A stretch of DNA of 64,000 bases, from contig NZ_JACJSG010000008.1 of NCBI RefSeq assembly GCF_014697625.1, positions 124,001 through 188,000 of the forward strand, in the 5' to 3' direction. This DNA is from Anabaena azotica FACHB-119 (GTDB lineage: Bacteria; Cyanobacteriota; Cyanobacteriia; Cyanobacteriales; Nostocaceae). Positions 51,911 to 60,245 of the stretch are shown one piece after another (position 1 is the stretch's first letter; the number at the start of each line of letters is the position of its first letter). A program made the position numbers and the translations under genes. Under the pieces are notes generated by a model. That model saw only the letters and a program-made list of their open reading frames with translations. It had not been told where the DNA came from and searched no databases.

Positions 51911-52402
51911 CAGTTATTAGTTGTCAGTTGTCAGGTTATTTTCACTGTCCACTGTTCACTGTTAACTGATAACTGTCCCCAATACACACCTTGGCTTAGT
52001 TGTCGATATTGAAAAAGACTAACTTAATGAAAAATAATGTAATTTTCTTGATGTAAACCCATTAGATTATTTAATAATTAAACGAAAAGTGTTTTAAATA
52101 AGATATTTTTTGATAAAAAATCTTGATATTAGTACCCTAATTGTGCTAATAATGGATATTTGTGACAGCTTATAAAAATAGCCACCTTAATCTTCGGCTG
52201 TATATTATTCAAGCCCACAAATGCCAATAAATTCAAACTCCTCAGTAAAGTTGGCAGGGCAAAAGTAATAAACGAATAACTATCAGGCTATCAACAGATG
52301 TGATAGCTTTTGGATGCTGATTATCTTTAGATACAGACATCCAAACTCTTAGCCTGTGCTAAAATCAGCGTACCGGCACGACGCAGGTGATAGGATAAAG
52401 CC
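51911..52402. promoter_or_regulatory. Upstream region of clpC with heptamer arrays and a hairpin
   Basis: At 51896-51975 lie facing CAGTTGA/CAGTTGT and CACTGTT/AACTGAT heptamer arms. The following 250 bases are AT-rich. At 52287-52311 GCTATCA and TGATAGC form a 7-bp stem followed by TTTT, a terminator-like structure in the probable leader of clpC that could attenuate it. No gene is seen. Confidence 0.45.
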
Positions 52403-54874
52403 ATGTTTGAGCGCTTCACAGAAAAAGCCATTAAAGTAATCATGCTGGCCCAAGAAGAGGCCCGCCGTTTAGGTCACAACTTTGTTGGAACCGAACAAAT
52501 CCTCCTGGGTTTGATAGGGGAAGGTACGGGAGTTGCGGCCAAGGTGCTGAAATCGATGGGAGTCAATCTCAAAGATGCCCGCATTGAAGTAGAAAAAATC
52601 ATAGGCCGGGGTTCGGGCTTTGTGGCCGTGGAAATTCCGTTTACGCCACGGGCAAAGCGGGTTCTAGAGCTATCCCTAGAAGAAGCGCGCCAATTAGGGC
52701 ATAACTACATTGGCACCGAGCATCTGCTGTTGGGCCTGATCCGGGAAGGGGAAGGTGTGGCAGCCAGGGTGCTGGAGAATCTTGGGGTGGATCTATCGAA
52801 GGTAAGAACCCAAGTCATCAGGATGTTGGGAGAAACCGCCGAGGTTTCAGCGACTGGTCAATCTGGACGCACCAAAACACCAACTTTGGATGAATTTGGC
52901 TCTAACCTGACCCAAATGGCTACTGATAACAAGCTTGACCCTGTGGTGGGACGCGCCAAGGAAATCGAGCGTGTGATTCAAATTTTGGGTCGCCGTACAA
53001 AAAATAACCCAGTCTTGATTGGTGAACCTGGGGTTGGTAAGACCGCGATCGCCGAAGGTCTAGCATCACGCATCGCTAACAAAGATGTCCCCGACATCCT
53101 CGAAGATAAGCGTGTTGTGACTCTAGATATCGGTCTGTTGGTCGCTGGAACCAAGTACCGGGGTGAATTTGAAGAACGCTTGAAGAAAATCATGGATGAG
53201 ATTCGGCAAGCGGGAAATGTAATTCTTGTAATAGACGAAGTACACACCCTCATCGGTGCAGGTGCGGCGGAAGGCGCAATCGATGCGGCAAACATCCTCA
53301 AGCCAGCTTTGGCGCGGGGTGAATTGCAATGTATCGGGGCGACAACCTTAGACGAGTACCGCAAGCACATCGAACGGGACGCAGCGTTAGAGCGGCGCTT
53401 CCAGCCAGTAATGGTCGGTGAACCTACCGTCGATGAAACAATAGAAATTTTATATGGTTTGCGCGATCGCTACGAGCAACACCACAAGCTGAAAATCTCC
53501 GATGAGGCTTTAGTCGCAGCAGCGAAATTATCAGATCGTTATATTAGCGATCGCTATCTGCCAGACAAAGCCATCGACTTGGTTGATGAAGCTGGTTCTC
53601 GTGTGCGGTTGATCAACTCCCAACTGCCCCCCGCAGCCAAAGAGTTAGATAAAGAACTGCGCCAAATCTTAAAAGAAAAAGATGATGCTGTCCGTTCCCA
53701 AGACTTTGATAGAGCTGGGGAACTGCGCGATCGCGAAATGGAAATCAAAGCCGAAATTCGCGCGATCGCCCAAAGCAAGACCAATGCTTCTGGCACAGAA
53801 GGTGAAGAGCCTGTAGTGACCGAGGAAGATATTGCACACATCGTTGCTTCTTGGACAGGCGTTCCCGTCAACAAGCTGACCGAATCTGAATCGGAAAAGC
53901 TGCTGCACATGGAAGACACCTTGCACCAGCGCTTAATCGGTCAAGAAGATGCGGTGAAAGCAGTTTCACGAGCCATTCGTCGCGCTCGTGTTGGTTTGAA
54001 GAACCCCAACCGACCCATTGCTAGCTTTGTCTTCTCTGGGCCGACTGGTGTAGGTAAAACCGAGTTGGCGAAATCCTTAGCTTCATACTTCTTCGGTTCC
54101 GAGGAAGCAATGATCCGCTTGGATATGTCCGAGTACATGGAACGTCACACCGTCAGTAAATTGATTGGTTCACCGCCAGGTTACGTTGGTTATAACGAAG
54201 GTGGACAATTAACCGAAGCTGTCCGCCGTCGTCCTTACACCGTCGTACTGTTCGACGAAATCGAAAAAGCCCACCCCGATGTCTTCAATATGCTGCTGCA
54301 AATTTTAGAAGACGGTCGATTAACAGATGCTAAAGGACGCACCGTAGACTTCAAGAACACCTTGCTGATTTTGACATCCAACATCGGCTCCAAGGTAATC
54401 GAGAAAGGTGGCGGCGGTATCGGTTTCGAGTTCGCCGACAACCAAAGCGAATCACAATACAACCGTATTCGCTCCTTGGTGAACGAAGAATTGAAGCAAT
54501 ACTTCCGTCCTGAGTTCCTCAACCGTCTAGATGAGATTATCGTCTTCCGTCAGTTGAGCAAGGCAGAAGTTACCGAGATTGCGGATATCATGCTCAAAGA
54601 AGTATTTGGTCGCTTGACAGAAAAAGGTATAACTTTAGAAGTAAGCGATCGCTTCAAAGACAGACTTATCCAAGAAGGCTACAGCCCCAGCTACGGCGCA
54701 AGACCATTACGTCGTGCCATCATGCGCTTGCTGGAAGATAGCCTCGCCGAAGAAATTCTTTCTGGTCGCATCAAAGATGGCGATATCGCCTTTGTTGATG
54801 TCGATGAAAACGGCACTGTGCAAGTTAGTTCTCAACAGCGTCGGGAGTTATTACCCCAAGGTGTTGAGTCATAG
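52403..54874 (+). CDS. clpC: ClpC-type AAA+ ATPase of the Clp protease
   Basis: The 823-residue protein unfolds substrates for ClpP. It has two Clp_N repeats ([20 protein letters not shown] and the second near residue 80), AAA1 with GEPGVGKTA, a UVR motif between the AAA domains ([17 protein letters not shown]), and AAA2 with GPTGVGKTE and the Walker [10 protein letters not shown]. The ClpP-binding IGF-type loop is present in the second domain region ([11 protein letters not shown]). The N-terminus is canonical, so the ATG at 52403 is secure. A strong terminator follows. Confidence 0.97.
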   Translation: MFERFTEKAIKVIMLAQEEARRLGHNFVGTEQILLGLIGEGTGVAAKVLKSMGVNLKDARIEVEKIIGRGSGFVAVEIPFTPRAKRVLELSLEEARQLGHNYIGTEHLLLGLIREGEGVAARVLENLGVDLSKVRTQVIRMLGETAEVSATGQSGRTKTPTLDEFGSNLTQMATDNKLDPVVGRAKEIERVIQILGRRTKNNPVLIGEPGVGKTAIAEGLASRIANKDVPDILEDKRVVTLDIGLLVAGTKYRGEFEERLKKIMDEIRQAGNVILVIDEVHTLIGAGAAEGAIDAANILKPALARGELQCIGATTLDEYRKHIERDAALERRFQPVMVGEPTVDETIEILYGLRDRYEQHHKLKISDEALVAAAKLSDRYISDRYLPDKAIDLVDEAGSRVRLINSQLPPAAKELDKELRQILKEKDDAVRSQDFDRAGELRDREMEIKAEIRAIAQSKTNASGTEGEEPVVTEEDIAHIVASWTGVPVNKLTESESEKLLHMEDTLHQRLIGQEDAVKAVSRAIRRARVGLKNPNRPIASFVFSGPTGVGKTELAKSLASYFFGSEEAMIRLDMSEYMERHTVSKLIGSPPGYVGYNEGGQLTEAVRRRPYTVVLFDEIEKAHPDVFNMLLQILEDGRLTDAKGRTVDFKNTLLILTSNIGSKVIEKGGGGIGFEFADNQSESQYNRIRSLVNEELKQYFRPEFLNRLDEIIVFRQLSKAEVTEIADIMLKEVFGRLTEKGITLEVSDRFKDRLIQEGYSPSYGARPLRRAIMRLLEDSLAEEILSGRIKDGDIAFVDVDENGTVQVSSQQRRELLPQGVES

Positions 54875-54914
54875 TTAAAGTTGGGAATTTAATTCTCAAG
54901 TGAAAATTAGCAAG

Positions 54915-54946
54915 CGGTAGAGGATAATTTCTCTACCGTTTTTTAT
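54915..54946 (+). terminator. Rho-independent terminator after clpC
   Basis: CGGTAGAG (54915-54922) and CTCTACCG (54931-54938) form an 8-bp stem with an 8-base loop, followed by TTTTTT. Confidence 0.93.
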
Positions 54947-55099
54947 TTCGCCCAAAGACGTAAATAAAGAGAAATATTACTCTTTCAATATGTTTAATAA
55001 TGCTACGTAACTATATCTGTATAATAAATTTTAACGTTAGTTTTCAGATGTTAAGTTATTATAATATATATGTACTAATAATGCTTCTCAAGGGTAACT

Positions 55100-55657
55100 A
55101 TGACTATCCAGTTTAGGTTTCATCCTGAAAAAGCTGTGGAAGCGGCTGCTACATTTCTGAAGCTGCATGGTAAGCCTATGAAATATTTAGGCTTACTAAA
55201 GATGCTGTACATAGCTGATCGTATTGCTTTAGAACGCATGGATCAACCAATCACTGGTGATCATTATGTATCGATGGATTATGGGCCTGTCCTTAGTGGT
55301 GTTTATGACCTAATTAAAGGTCAACCTGTCGATGATGCTCTACCTCTGTGGTCTGAGTATATTTCTCGTCGTAGCGCAAATTCTGTTGAATTACTCAAAG
55401 ACCCAGGAAATGAGGAATTATGTCAAGAGGAAGAAGAGATTATTTTAGAAGTATATCAAACCTTTGGACATCTTGACCCATTTCATGTTGCTGAATGGAC
55501 TCATGATTTACCAGAATGGCAAGATCCTCATGGTTCTGCTATTCCCATTGCAGTAGAAGAAATTCTGCAAAATGTTGGTAAAAGTAACGAAGAAATAGAG
55601 GAAATTAGACAAGAAGCTATTCGGGAAGCCTATTTAGATGAGGTTATGAATGTCTAG
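55100..55657 (+). CDS. Panacea-domain protein (SocA/DUF4065 type), probable antitoxin
   Basis: The 185-residue protein has the Panacea-domain order: AATFLKLHGKPMKYLGLLKM near the start, ADRIALERMDQPITGD, and MDYGPVLSGVYDLI. This domain is the antitoxin in many PanAT toxin-antitoxin pairs and also appears in SocA, which hands toxins to ClpXP. It overlaps the next gene by eight bases, the tight coupling usual for such pairs. It lies just after clpC, but a terminator separates them. Antitoxin function is inference from family and layout. Confidence 0.85.
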   Translation: MTIQFRFHPEKAVEAAATFLKLHGKPMKYLGLLKMLYIADRIALERMDQPITGDHYVSMDYGPVLSGVYDLIKGQPVDDALPLWSEYISRRSANSVELLKDPGNEELCQEEEEIILEVYQTFGHLDPFHVAEWTHDLPEWQDPHGSAIPIAVEEILQNVGKSNEEIEEIRQEAIREAYLDEVMNV

Positions 55658-56030
55658 CATCACCATTAATCTGGGGGATGCTTTTTTAATAGACACACCT
55701 CCGAATGGACAGCATCTTTATATTGCTATAGCACAAACTTCTGACACTGAGTATTTATTCGTCAATATAACAACTCGTAAACCTAATTCGGAAGCTGTTT
55801 GTATTCTTCTACCTGGTGCGGATGTACCTAATTTTATTGTGCGTGAGTCTGTTGTAGCATACCAATATGCTCGTATAATGAATCCTACTGTACTTGCAGG
55901 TTTAATTAGTGCTGGTAGTCCTATTCCTAAAGGTACTTGTTCACCCTCAGTTTTATCAAAAATTCAGCAAGGTGGGTTAATTTCCAAACGGTTAAAAAAG
56001 AAATTTAAAACTATACTTCAAAATTGTTGA
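55650..56030 (+). CDS. Small partner of the Panacea gene, possible toxin
   Basis: The 126-residue protein begins with SSITINLGDAFLIDTPPNGQ and HLYIAIAQT, a small beta-barrel-like pattern that recalls PemK/MazF-type folds, with a basic C-terminus (SKRLKKKFKTIL). I do not recognise a defined family. Its eight-base overlap with the Panacea gene suggests the pair acts as antitoxin and toxin. A short gap of 15 bases leads to the DUF3349-type gene. Confidence 0.65.
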   Translation: MSSITINLGDAFLIDTPPNGQHLYIAIAQTSDTEYLFVNITTRKPNSEAVCILLPGADVPNFIVRESVVAYQYARIMNPTVLAGLISAGSPIPKGTCSPSVLSKIQQGGLISKRLKKKFKTILQNC

Positions 56031-56045
56031 GTTGGAATATTACTA

Positions 56046-56336
56046 ATGCAGCTAATTATTCCGCCTCATTTACAAAACACCTATAAATTAATCCAATGTG
56101 CTTTTCCTAATCGTATTGAAGTAGAAGATTATGAACCACTTGTAGCTTTACTAAGTGAGGAAATTTCAGATAGGAACCTAGCAAAAGTAATCGCTTACTA
56201 CCTTGGTAAAGAATATAGCGTGGTACTTAACGATGTGTATCGAGTACAGTCAATTAATATTCCTAAAGCTGAAGTTATTGATAATTTAAAAATCAAATTA
56301 CATAGTTGTGGTTATCAAGAGTGGTTAGAGGAATAA
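56046..56336 (+). CDS. DUF3349-like small protein (copy 1)
   Basis: The 96-residue protein contains the pattern seen in DUF3349: a first helix ending in FPN, then DYEPLVALLSEEISDRNLAKV, and VLNDVYRVQSINIPKAEVIDNL. It is nearly identical in sequence and length to the product of 57864-58154. Its stop TAA shares a base with the ATG of the next gene. Function is unknown. Confidence 0.7.
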   Translation: MQLIIPPHLQNTYKLIQCAFPNRIEVEDYEPLVALLSEEISDRNLAKVIAYYLGKEYSVVLNDVYRVQSINIPKAEVIDNLKIKLHSCGYQEWLEE

Positions 56337-56617
56337 TGCAGACAACCAATACCACATCATCCCCCGCACCAGATCAAGTCAAGAATAACTGGGAATTTAC
56401 AGAAGTATGGATAGAGCCGATGTTATCGCCTTCATACATTCTTTTATTACTCTGTGATAGTGAGCAAAACTGTCAAATTTATGACCCAGCACAGGGTTAT
56501 AAGATTGTATTTTCTAGTAGTAATTATGAAGCAGCAAAATCATGGTTACTAGGAGATGAGTATGAACCAATTGAAGGTAGATTATTAGCTACGGAATTAT
56601 ATGACTCAATTAGATAA
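56336..56617 (+). CDS. Hypothetical small acidic protein
   Basis: From the ATG at 56336, coupled to the previous stop as TAATG, the product is 93 residues. It has WIEPMLSPSYILLLLCDSEQ and YDPAQGYKIVFSSSNYEAAK blocks and looks like a small alpha/beta protein. I do not recognise a family. It overlaps the nuclease gene by 17 bases, so it is in the same operon and may be an immunity or accessory partner; that is inference. Confidence 0.7.
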   Translation: MQTTNTTSSPAPDQVKNNWEFTEVWIEPMLSPSYILLLLCDSEQNCQIYDPAQGYKIVFSSSNYEAAKSWLLGDEYEPIEGRLLATELYDSIR

Positions 56618-57836
56618 AGCACTACGTCAATTTGAAGCTACTGAGGCAAATTTAGTTAAACTTGAGAAACAATGGGATTTGTTACAAAAAAATATACCTA
56701 ATGGCATTGTTTTCGCTGCAAATCCTATGTATGAGGATGCTTTACGCTCATATAAACATATACTCACAGGATTGCCGTCGATTGATGGGTGGAAACCACA
56801 AACAATACCTTGGGATCTAGATGAGATAGCTCAAAATCGTTTAGATGCTCGTGAATTTGGAGATACAATAAATCAAATTGATGTAGAGCGTCAAATTGAG
56901 CAGCCTGGTAAAGAGTTAAGAGAATATAGATATAAATTCAATCAGAAGCGACGAAACCTTATTCAAAATCGAATTATACAAATTTCTAATGAAATAGATC
57001 ATCTCTTAGAAAAACTACAAGAAAATTATCCTATTGATTATGAAGATACAATCGATTTCGACAATGAAGAAGATGTTCAAAGATGGCAAGAGATAGCTTC
57101 TAAGAAAATTAAAGATTCTGCTTTGCAAAAAGTCAAAGAAAACATAAAAGAAATAGATGTATTAATCGGCAGTAGTGTAAATCGGCCTAAAGGCTGGAGT
57201 GATATGAGCCGCCATCTTTCATTTGCAGAAATTCATGATTTAAGAGATATTATTCTTTATGATTGGCCATCTGTGAAAGCTGGAATCAATAAATCTCTTT
57301 ATACCTTAGATGAGCCAATTCCAGTAGATATTCAAGATTTAGGTGAACTTGTTGCATCAAACCCTTCAGGAAATATTATTACTAAATTAAAGTGGAACAA
57401 CCTTTCTGAAGCAGATTTTGAACGTTTAATCTTTAATCTAGTTACTTCAGAACAGAGCTATGAAAACGCTGAATGGTTAATGCACACAAATGCCCCAGAT
57501 CGGGGACGTGATTTGTCTGTTTATCGAGTTTATCGCGATCCATTGAGTGGAGTAATACGTCAAAGAACTATCATCCAGTGTAAGCGTTGGCTTAATAAAA
57601 GTATTTCTTTACCAGATATTAGTCCTTTAAAAGACCAAGTAAAACTTTGGGAACCGCCTCGAATAGATAATTTAATTATTGCTACGACAGGACGTTTTAC
57701 AGCTGATGCTGTTACCTTTGTTGAGCGGCATAATCTATCAGACTCAGCGATGAAAATTGAGTTGTGGGCAGAAAGCCGTTTGGAAAGTCTGTTAGCTTCT
57801 AAACCGGCATTGATTGCTGAATTTGGCTTGAGATAG
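56601..57836 (+). CDS. Mrr-like PD-(D/E)XK restriction endonuclease-fold protein
   Basis: The 411-residue protein has a helical N-terminal part rich in Glu, Lys and Gln (about 1-200, with coiled-coil-like stretches) and a C-terminal nuclease domain. The nuclease motif starts with LSEADFERLIFNLV (Glu near 277), then GRDLSV with Asp304, and IIQCKRW with Gln326 and Lys328, the E-D-QxK pattern of Mrr_cat enzymes. A Mrr-like domain usually cleaves modified or foreign DNA. The helical N-terminus may be a sensor. Flanking DUF3349-type copies suggest it was captured between repeats. Confidence 0.83.
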   Translation: MTQLDKALRQFEATEANLVKLEKQWDLLQKNIPNGIVFAANPMYEDALRSYKHILTGLPSIDGWKPQTIPWDLDEIAQNRLDAREFGDTINQIDVERQIEQPGKELREYRYKFNQKRRNLIQNRIIQISNEIDHLLEKLQENYPIDYEDTIDFDNEEDVQRWQEIASKKIKDSALQKVKENIKEIDVLIGSSVNRPKGWSDMSRHLSFAEIHDLRDIILYDWPSVKAGINKSLYTLDEPIPVDIQDLGELVASNPSGNIITKLKWNNLSEADFERLIFNLVTSEQSYENAEWLMHTNAPDRGRDLSVYRVYRDPLSGVIRQRTIIQCKRWLNKSISLPDISPLKDQVKLWEPPRIDNLIIATTGRFTADAVTFVERHNLSDSAMKIELWAESRLESLLASKPALIAEFGLR

Positions 57837-57863
57837 CATCTAGACGGAAATTGGTCAATATTT

Positions 57864-58154
57864 ATGCAAACAACAATTCTACCTCATCTACAAAGCACCT
57901 ATAAATTAATCCAATGTACTTTCCCTAATGGTATTGCAGCAGAAGATTATGAACCACTTTTAGCGTTACTAAGTGAGGAAATGTCAGATAGGAACTTAGC
58001 AGAAGTAATCGCTTACTACCTTGGTAAAGAATATAGTTTGGTGCTTAACGATGTGTATCGAGTACAGTCAATTAATATTCCTAAAGCTGACGCTGTTGCT
58101 AATTTAAAAAATCATTTACTTACTTGTGGTTATCAACAGTGGCTAGAAGAATGA
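57864..58154 (+). CDS. DUF3349-like small protein (copy 2)
   Basis: The 96-residue protein is about four-fifths identical by eye to the product of 56046-56336 (HLQSTYKLIQCTFPNGI against HLQNTYKLIQCAFPNRI, and the same VLNDVYRVQSINIPKA). The identity is also high in DNA. It follows the nuclease by 27 bases. The duplication brackets the hypothetical gene and the nuclease. Confidence 0.72.
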   Translation: MQTTILPHLQSTYKLIQCTFPNGIAAEDYEPLLALLSEEMSDRNLAEVIAYYLGKEYSLVLNDVYRVQSINIPKADAVANLKNHLLTCGYQQWLEE

Positions 58155-58185
58155 TTCTAAATGTTATTTATTTTGAATGAGTAAG

Positions 58186-58242
58186 AGCGATCGCTCAACC
58201 ATATCCTCTGTAAAAAGCTTGTAGAATGAGTAGGCGATCGCA
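58186..58242. repeat. About 55-bp direct repeat with promoter-like core (copy 1; copy 2 at 59151-59206)
   Basis: Both copies read TCGCTCAACCATATCCTC or a close variant, then AAAAAGCTTGTA and AATGAGTAGGCGATCGC. The second copy has TATAAT in the place of a -10 box. Each lies upstream of a small gene (58340 and 59239), so the repeat may supply a promoter. Confidence 0.6.
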
Positions 58243-58339
58243 CTTTTGCAAAAAGTTAGTGCGCGTAGTCCTGCCTATGCTTTATTTTCTCTTGTTCACC
58301 AACTACCATAGGTAGTAAGTAGACTTGAGTTAATTATCT

Positions 58340-58657
58340 ATGACTAATAAAAAACCCGTGCGCCGTCGTCAACCAGGAAGAATCTTTCCAGAATTTACCC
58401 TACCACCTGAAGAATTAGCTAGACGGAGAGATGAAAGAAACGCTCGTTGTCAAAAAGCGCGTGTTGTTTTTGACAGAGTTTGTCCGCAATTAATAAATGA
58501 ACATTACAACTGGTTTATTGTGATTGAACCAAATAGTGGTGATTATTTTATTGATGTAAATGACAATGTAGCTGAAAAAAAAGCGCGGGAAAAATATCCT
58601 ACTGGTTGGCTGGTGACATTCCGTCTCAATGAAACAGGCGCTTGTGGACGGATATGA
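58340..58657 (+). CDS. Hypothetical protein, partner of the retropepsin-like gene
   Basis: The 105-residue protein starts with a basic segment (KKPVRRRQPGRIFPEFTL), has an Arg-rich helix (PPEELARRRDERNARCQK), and ends with a small alpha/beta part (WFIVIEPNSGDYFIDVND, KYPTGWLVTFRLNETG). I do not recognise a named family, though cyanobacterial genomes often carry a similar gene before an aspartyl-protease gene. Its TGA overlaps the next ATG. Confidence 0.72.
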   Translation: MTNKKPVRRRQPGRIFPEFTLPPEELARRRDERNARCQKARVVFDRVCPQLINEHYNWFIVIEPNSGDYFIDVNDNVAEKKAREKYPTGWLVTFRLNETGACGRI

Positions 58658-59022
58658 TTTCTGGTCAATTTGGTGAACTTGGAGAGTTAATCTTTGAGAT
58701 AGAAATTATTTCATCTGATGAAGATAGTTTTTCTATTGAAGTTTTATTAGATACAGGATTTACATCTGGCTGGTTGGCGGTTGATATACAAGATGCTGAA
58801 AGTATTGGATGGCGCTTAATTGAACGCGATAAAATCATGCAAATGGCAAGAGGAGAAGCGTTCTTTAATATATATGAAGGTAAAGTCATAATAGATGGAC
58901 AGGAGTATATTATTCCTGTATTAGCTGGTGAAGGCATTTCTGAGCCTTTATTGGGTTTACAATGGTTGACAATATTACCGCTATCAGTGAATTATTCAGC
59001 AGGAATATTGACTTTAGGCTGA
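58654..59022 (+). CDS. Retropepsin-like aspartic protease family protein
   Basis: From the ATG at 58654 (overlapping the previous stop as ATGA) the product is 122 residues, the size of a single-lobe retropepsin. The catalytic triad is DTGFT with Asp33, where the last position replaces the usual Ser or Thr order of DTGAS/T, and the C-terminal pseudo-symmetric ILGLQWL-type motif reads PLLGLQWLTILP. It would act as a dimer. The coupling to the preceding gene suggests a two-component unit of toxin-antitoxin or regulatory type; the substrate is unknown. Confidence 0.8.
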   Translation: MISGQFGELGELIFEIEIISSDEDSFSIEVLLDTGFTSGWLAVDIQDAESIGWRLIERDKIMQMARGEAFFNIYEGKVIIDGQEYIIPVLAGEGISEPLLGLQWLTILPLSVNYSAGILTLG

Positions 59023-59238
59023 AGCTGAGTTGAATTATTGGCTCAAATCTACATTCAATTATTCCATAATATATGCGTTGCCGTTTGACTATAGTTAGTC
59101 AGAATGAAAATATGCTGTAATTAAGTGCGACGATGCCCCGCCCTACTGTAGGTAATCGCTCAACTATATCCTCAGAAAAAGCTTGTATAATGAGTAGGCG
59201 ATCGCTACAAAAAACTAAGAAGCATTCACTTCTACTTT

Positions 59239-59457
59239 ATGGAAGTATCAAAACCTACTAGTCAGATAAATAATTCCCAGCCAGAGGCTGTAGATATATC
59301 GGGAAAATCTCTCAACATTAACCGACGCGAATTTATGCAGTTGTCATTAGAAGCAAGGCGACGTATATTAGCAGAACAAGCAGAGTTAATGTTACTTCAT
59401 TATCAACAAGATAAGGAATGGCAAGAATTAGAAACAGTAGACTTGGTTAACTATTAA
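59239..59457 (+). CDS. Antitoxin-like small protein, without adjacent toxin
   Basis: The 72-residue protein ends with RREFMQLSLEARRRILAEQA followed by ELMLLHYQQDKEW, the C-terminal pattern of cyanobacterial antitoxins that pair with PemK/MazF-type or PIN toxins. No toxin gene follows; the next 790 bases lack an intact ORF. It may be an orphan antitoxin or a regulator. The upstream promoter-like repeat at 59151 suggests it is expressed. Confidence 0.65.
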   Translation: MEVSKPTSQINNSQPEAVDISGKSLNINRREFMQLSLEARRRILAEQAELMLLHYQQDKEWQELETVDLVNY

Positions 59458-60245
59458 CTCTCCTATGCCTTTAATCTTTAAAAAAGGACTAAAGTCCTTA
59501 CTACAAACTGAATTGTTAATTAACTATCTTATTAATCTGTAGATATCAGGATAATACTATCAAGCAAATAGATGTAGTAACGATTGATTTGGATATTGAT
59601 CAAGATAACTTGTTTGTTTGCTAAAATACATTAGCACTTGTTGTAGTTTTTTCTCTATCAACAGTTTTATGGTAATAACTTAGGATGTGGCTTTTTGCTA
59701 GCATACACCAACATAATATAATATTTTATTCAGTAATTCCCATAGATATAGAGATTATAATAATTATAAAAACTCGACAATAAAAGACTTTCAAGCCTGT
59801 ATCCTGCTATAAGCGATCGCTGTGTAAAACCATTATATCAAGCAATTATGCAGCCATTTAAAAATAGCATAGCCTCAGAAATTCTCTTTGGTCACATCAA
59901 GAACAGCGACTGTGGAAGCTGAGAAAACTAAGGATATTAACGGTATCAATATTTTCGGGAAATGGGATAAGATTACTGTGACTTTGTAGTGGGTACTGGA
60001 CTCTGGATAATCAAAAATCTACAGCAGTCGCCCCATAAATGAGGATATAGGACATAAATGGATCATAGACTATGATTTATAGTAAGCTGCTTTTTAGCCT
60101 GTCACCTTACATCTAGCCCCTATTATATTTTTGTGGCTGGTTAGACCAAAGAGTGGGGGAATACATTCAGTAACTTGAATAGATGCGATAATTTTAATTA
60201 TTACTAAAGCCTTAGAACTGAAAGCTTATTTATATTTTTTGATAC
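59458..60245. other. 788-base AT-rich region with a Clp remnant
   Basis: Apart from the Clp C-terminal remnant at 59848-59989, the region is AT-rich and shows no credible gene. It separates the small-gene island from the NB-ARC/WD40 gene and should hold the promoter of the latter. Confidence 0.55.
59848..59989 (+). pseudogene. Remnant of a Clp ATPase C-terminus, frameshifted
   Basis: The ATG at 59848 opens MQPFKNSIASEILFGHIKNS, which resembles the end of ClpB/ClpC (in clpC here, [14 protein letters not shown]). After the Asp codon the frame breaks; one base later it continues as VEAEKTKDINGINIFGKWDK and ITVTL with a stop at 59987-59989. It is a decayed end of a Clp-type gene. Confidence 0.5.
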
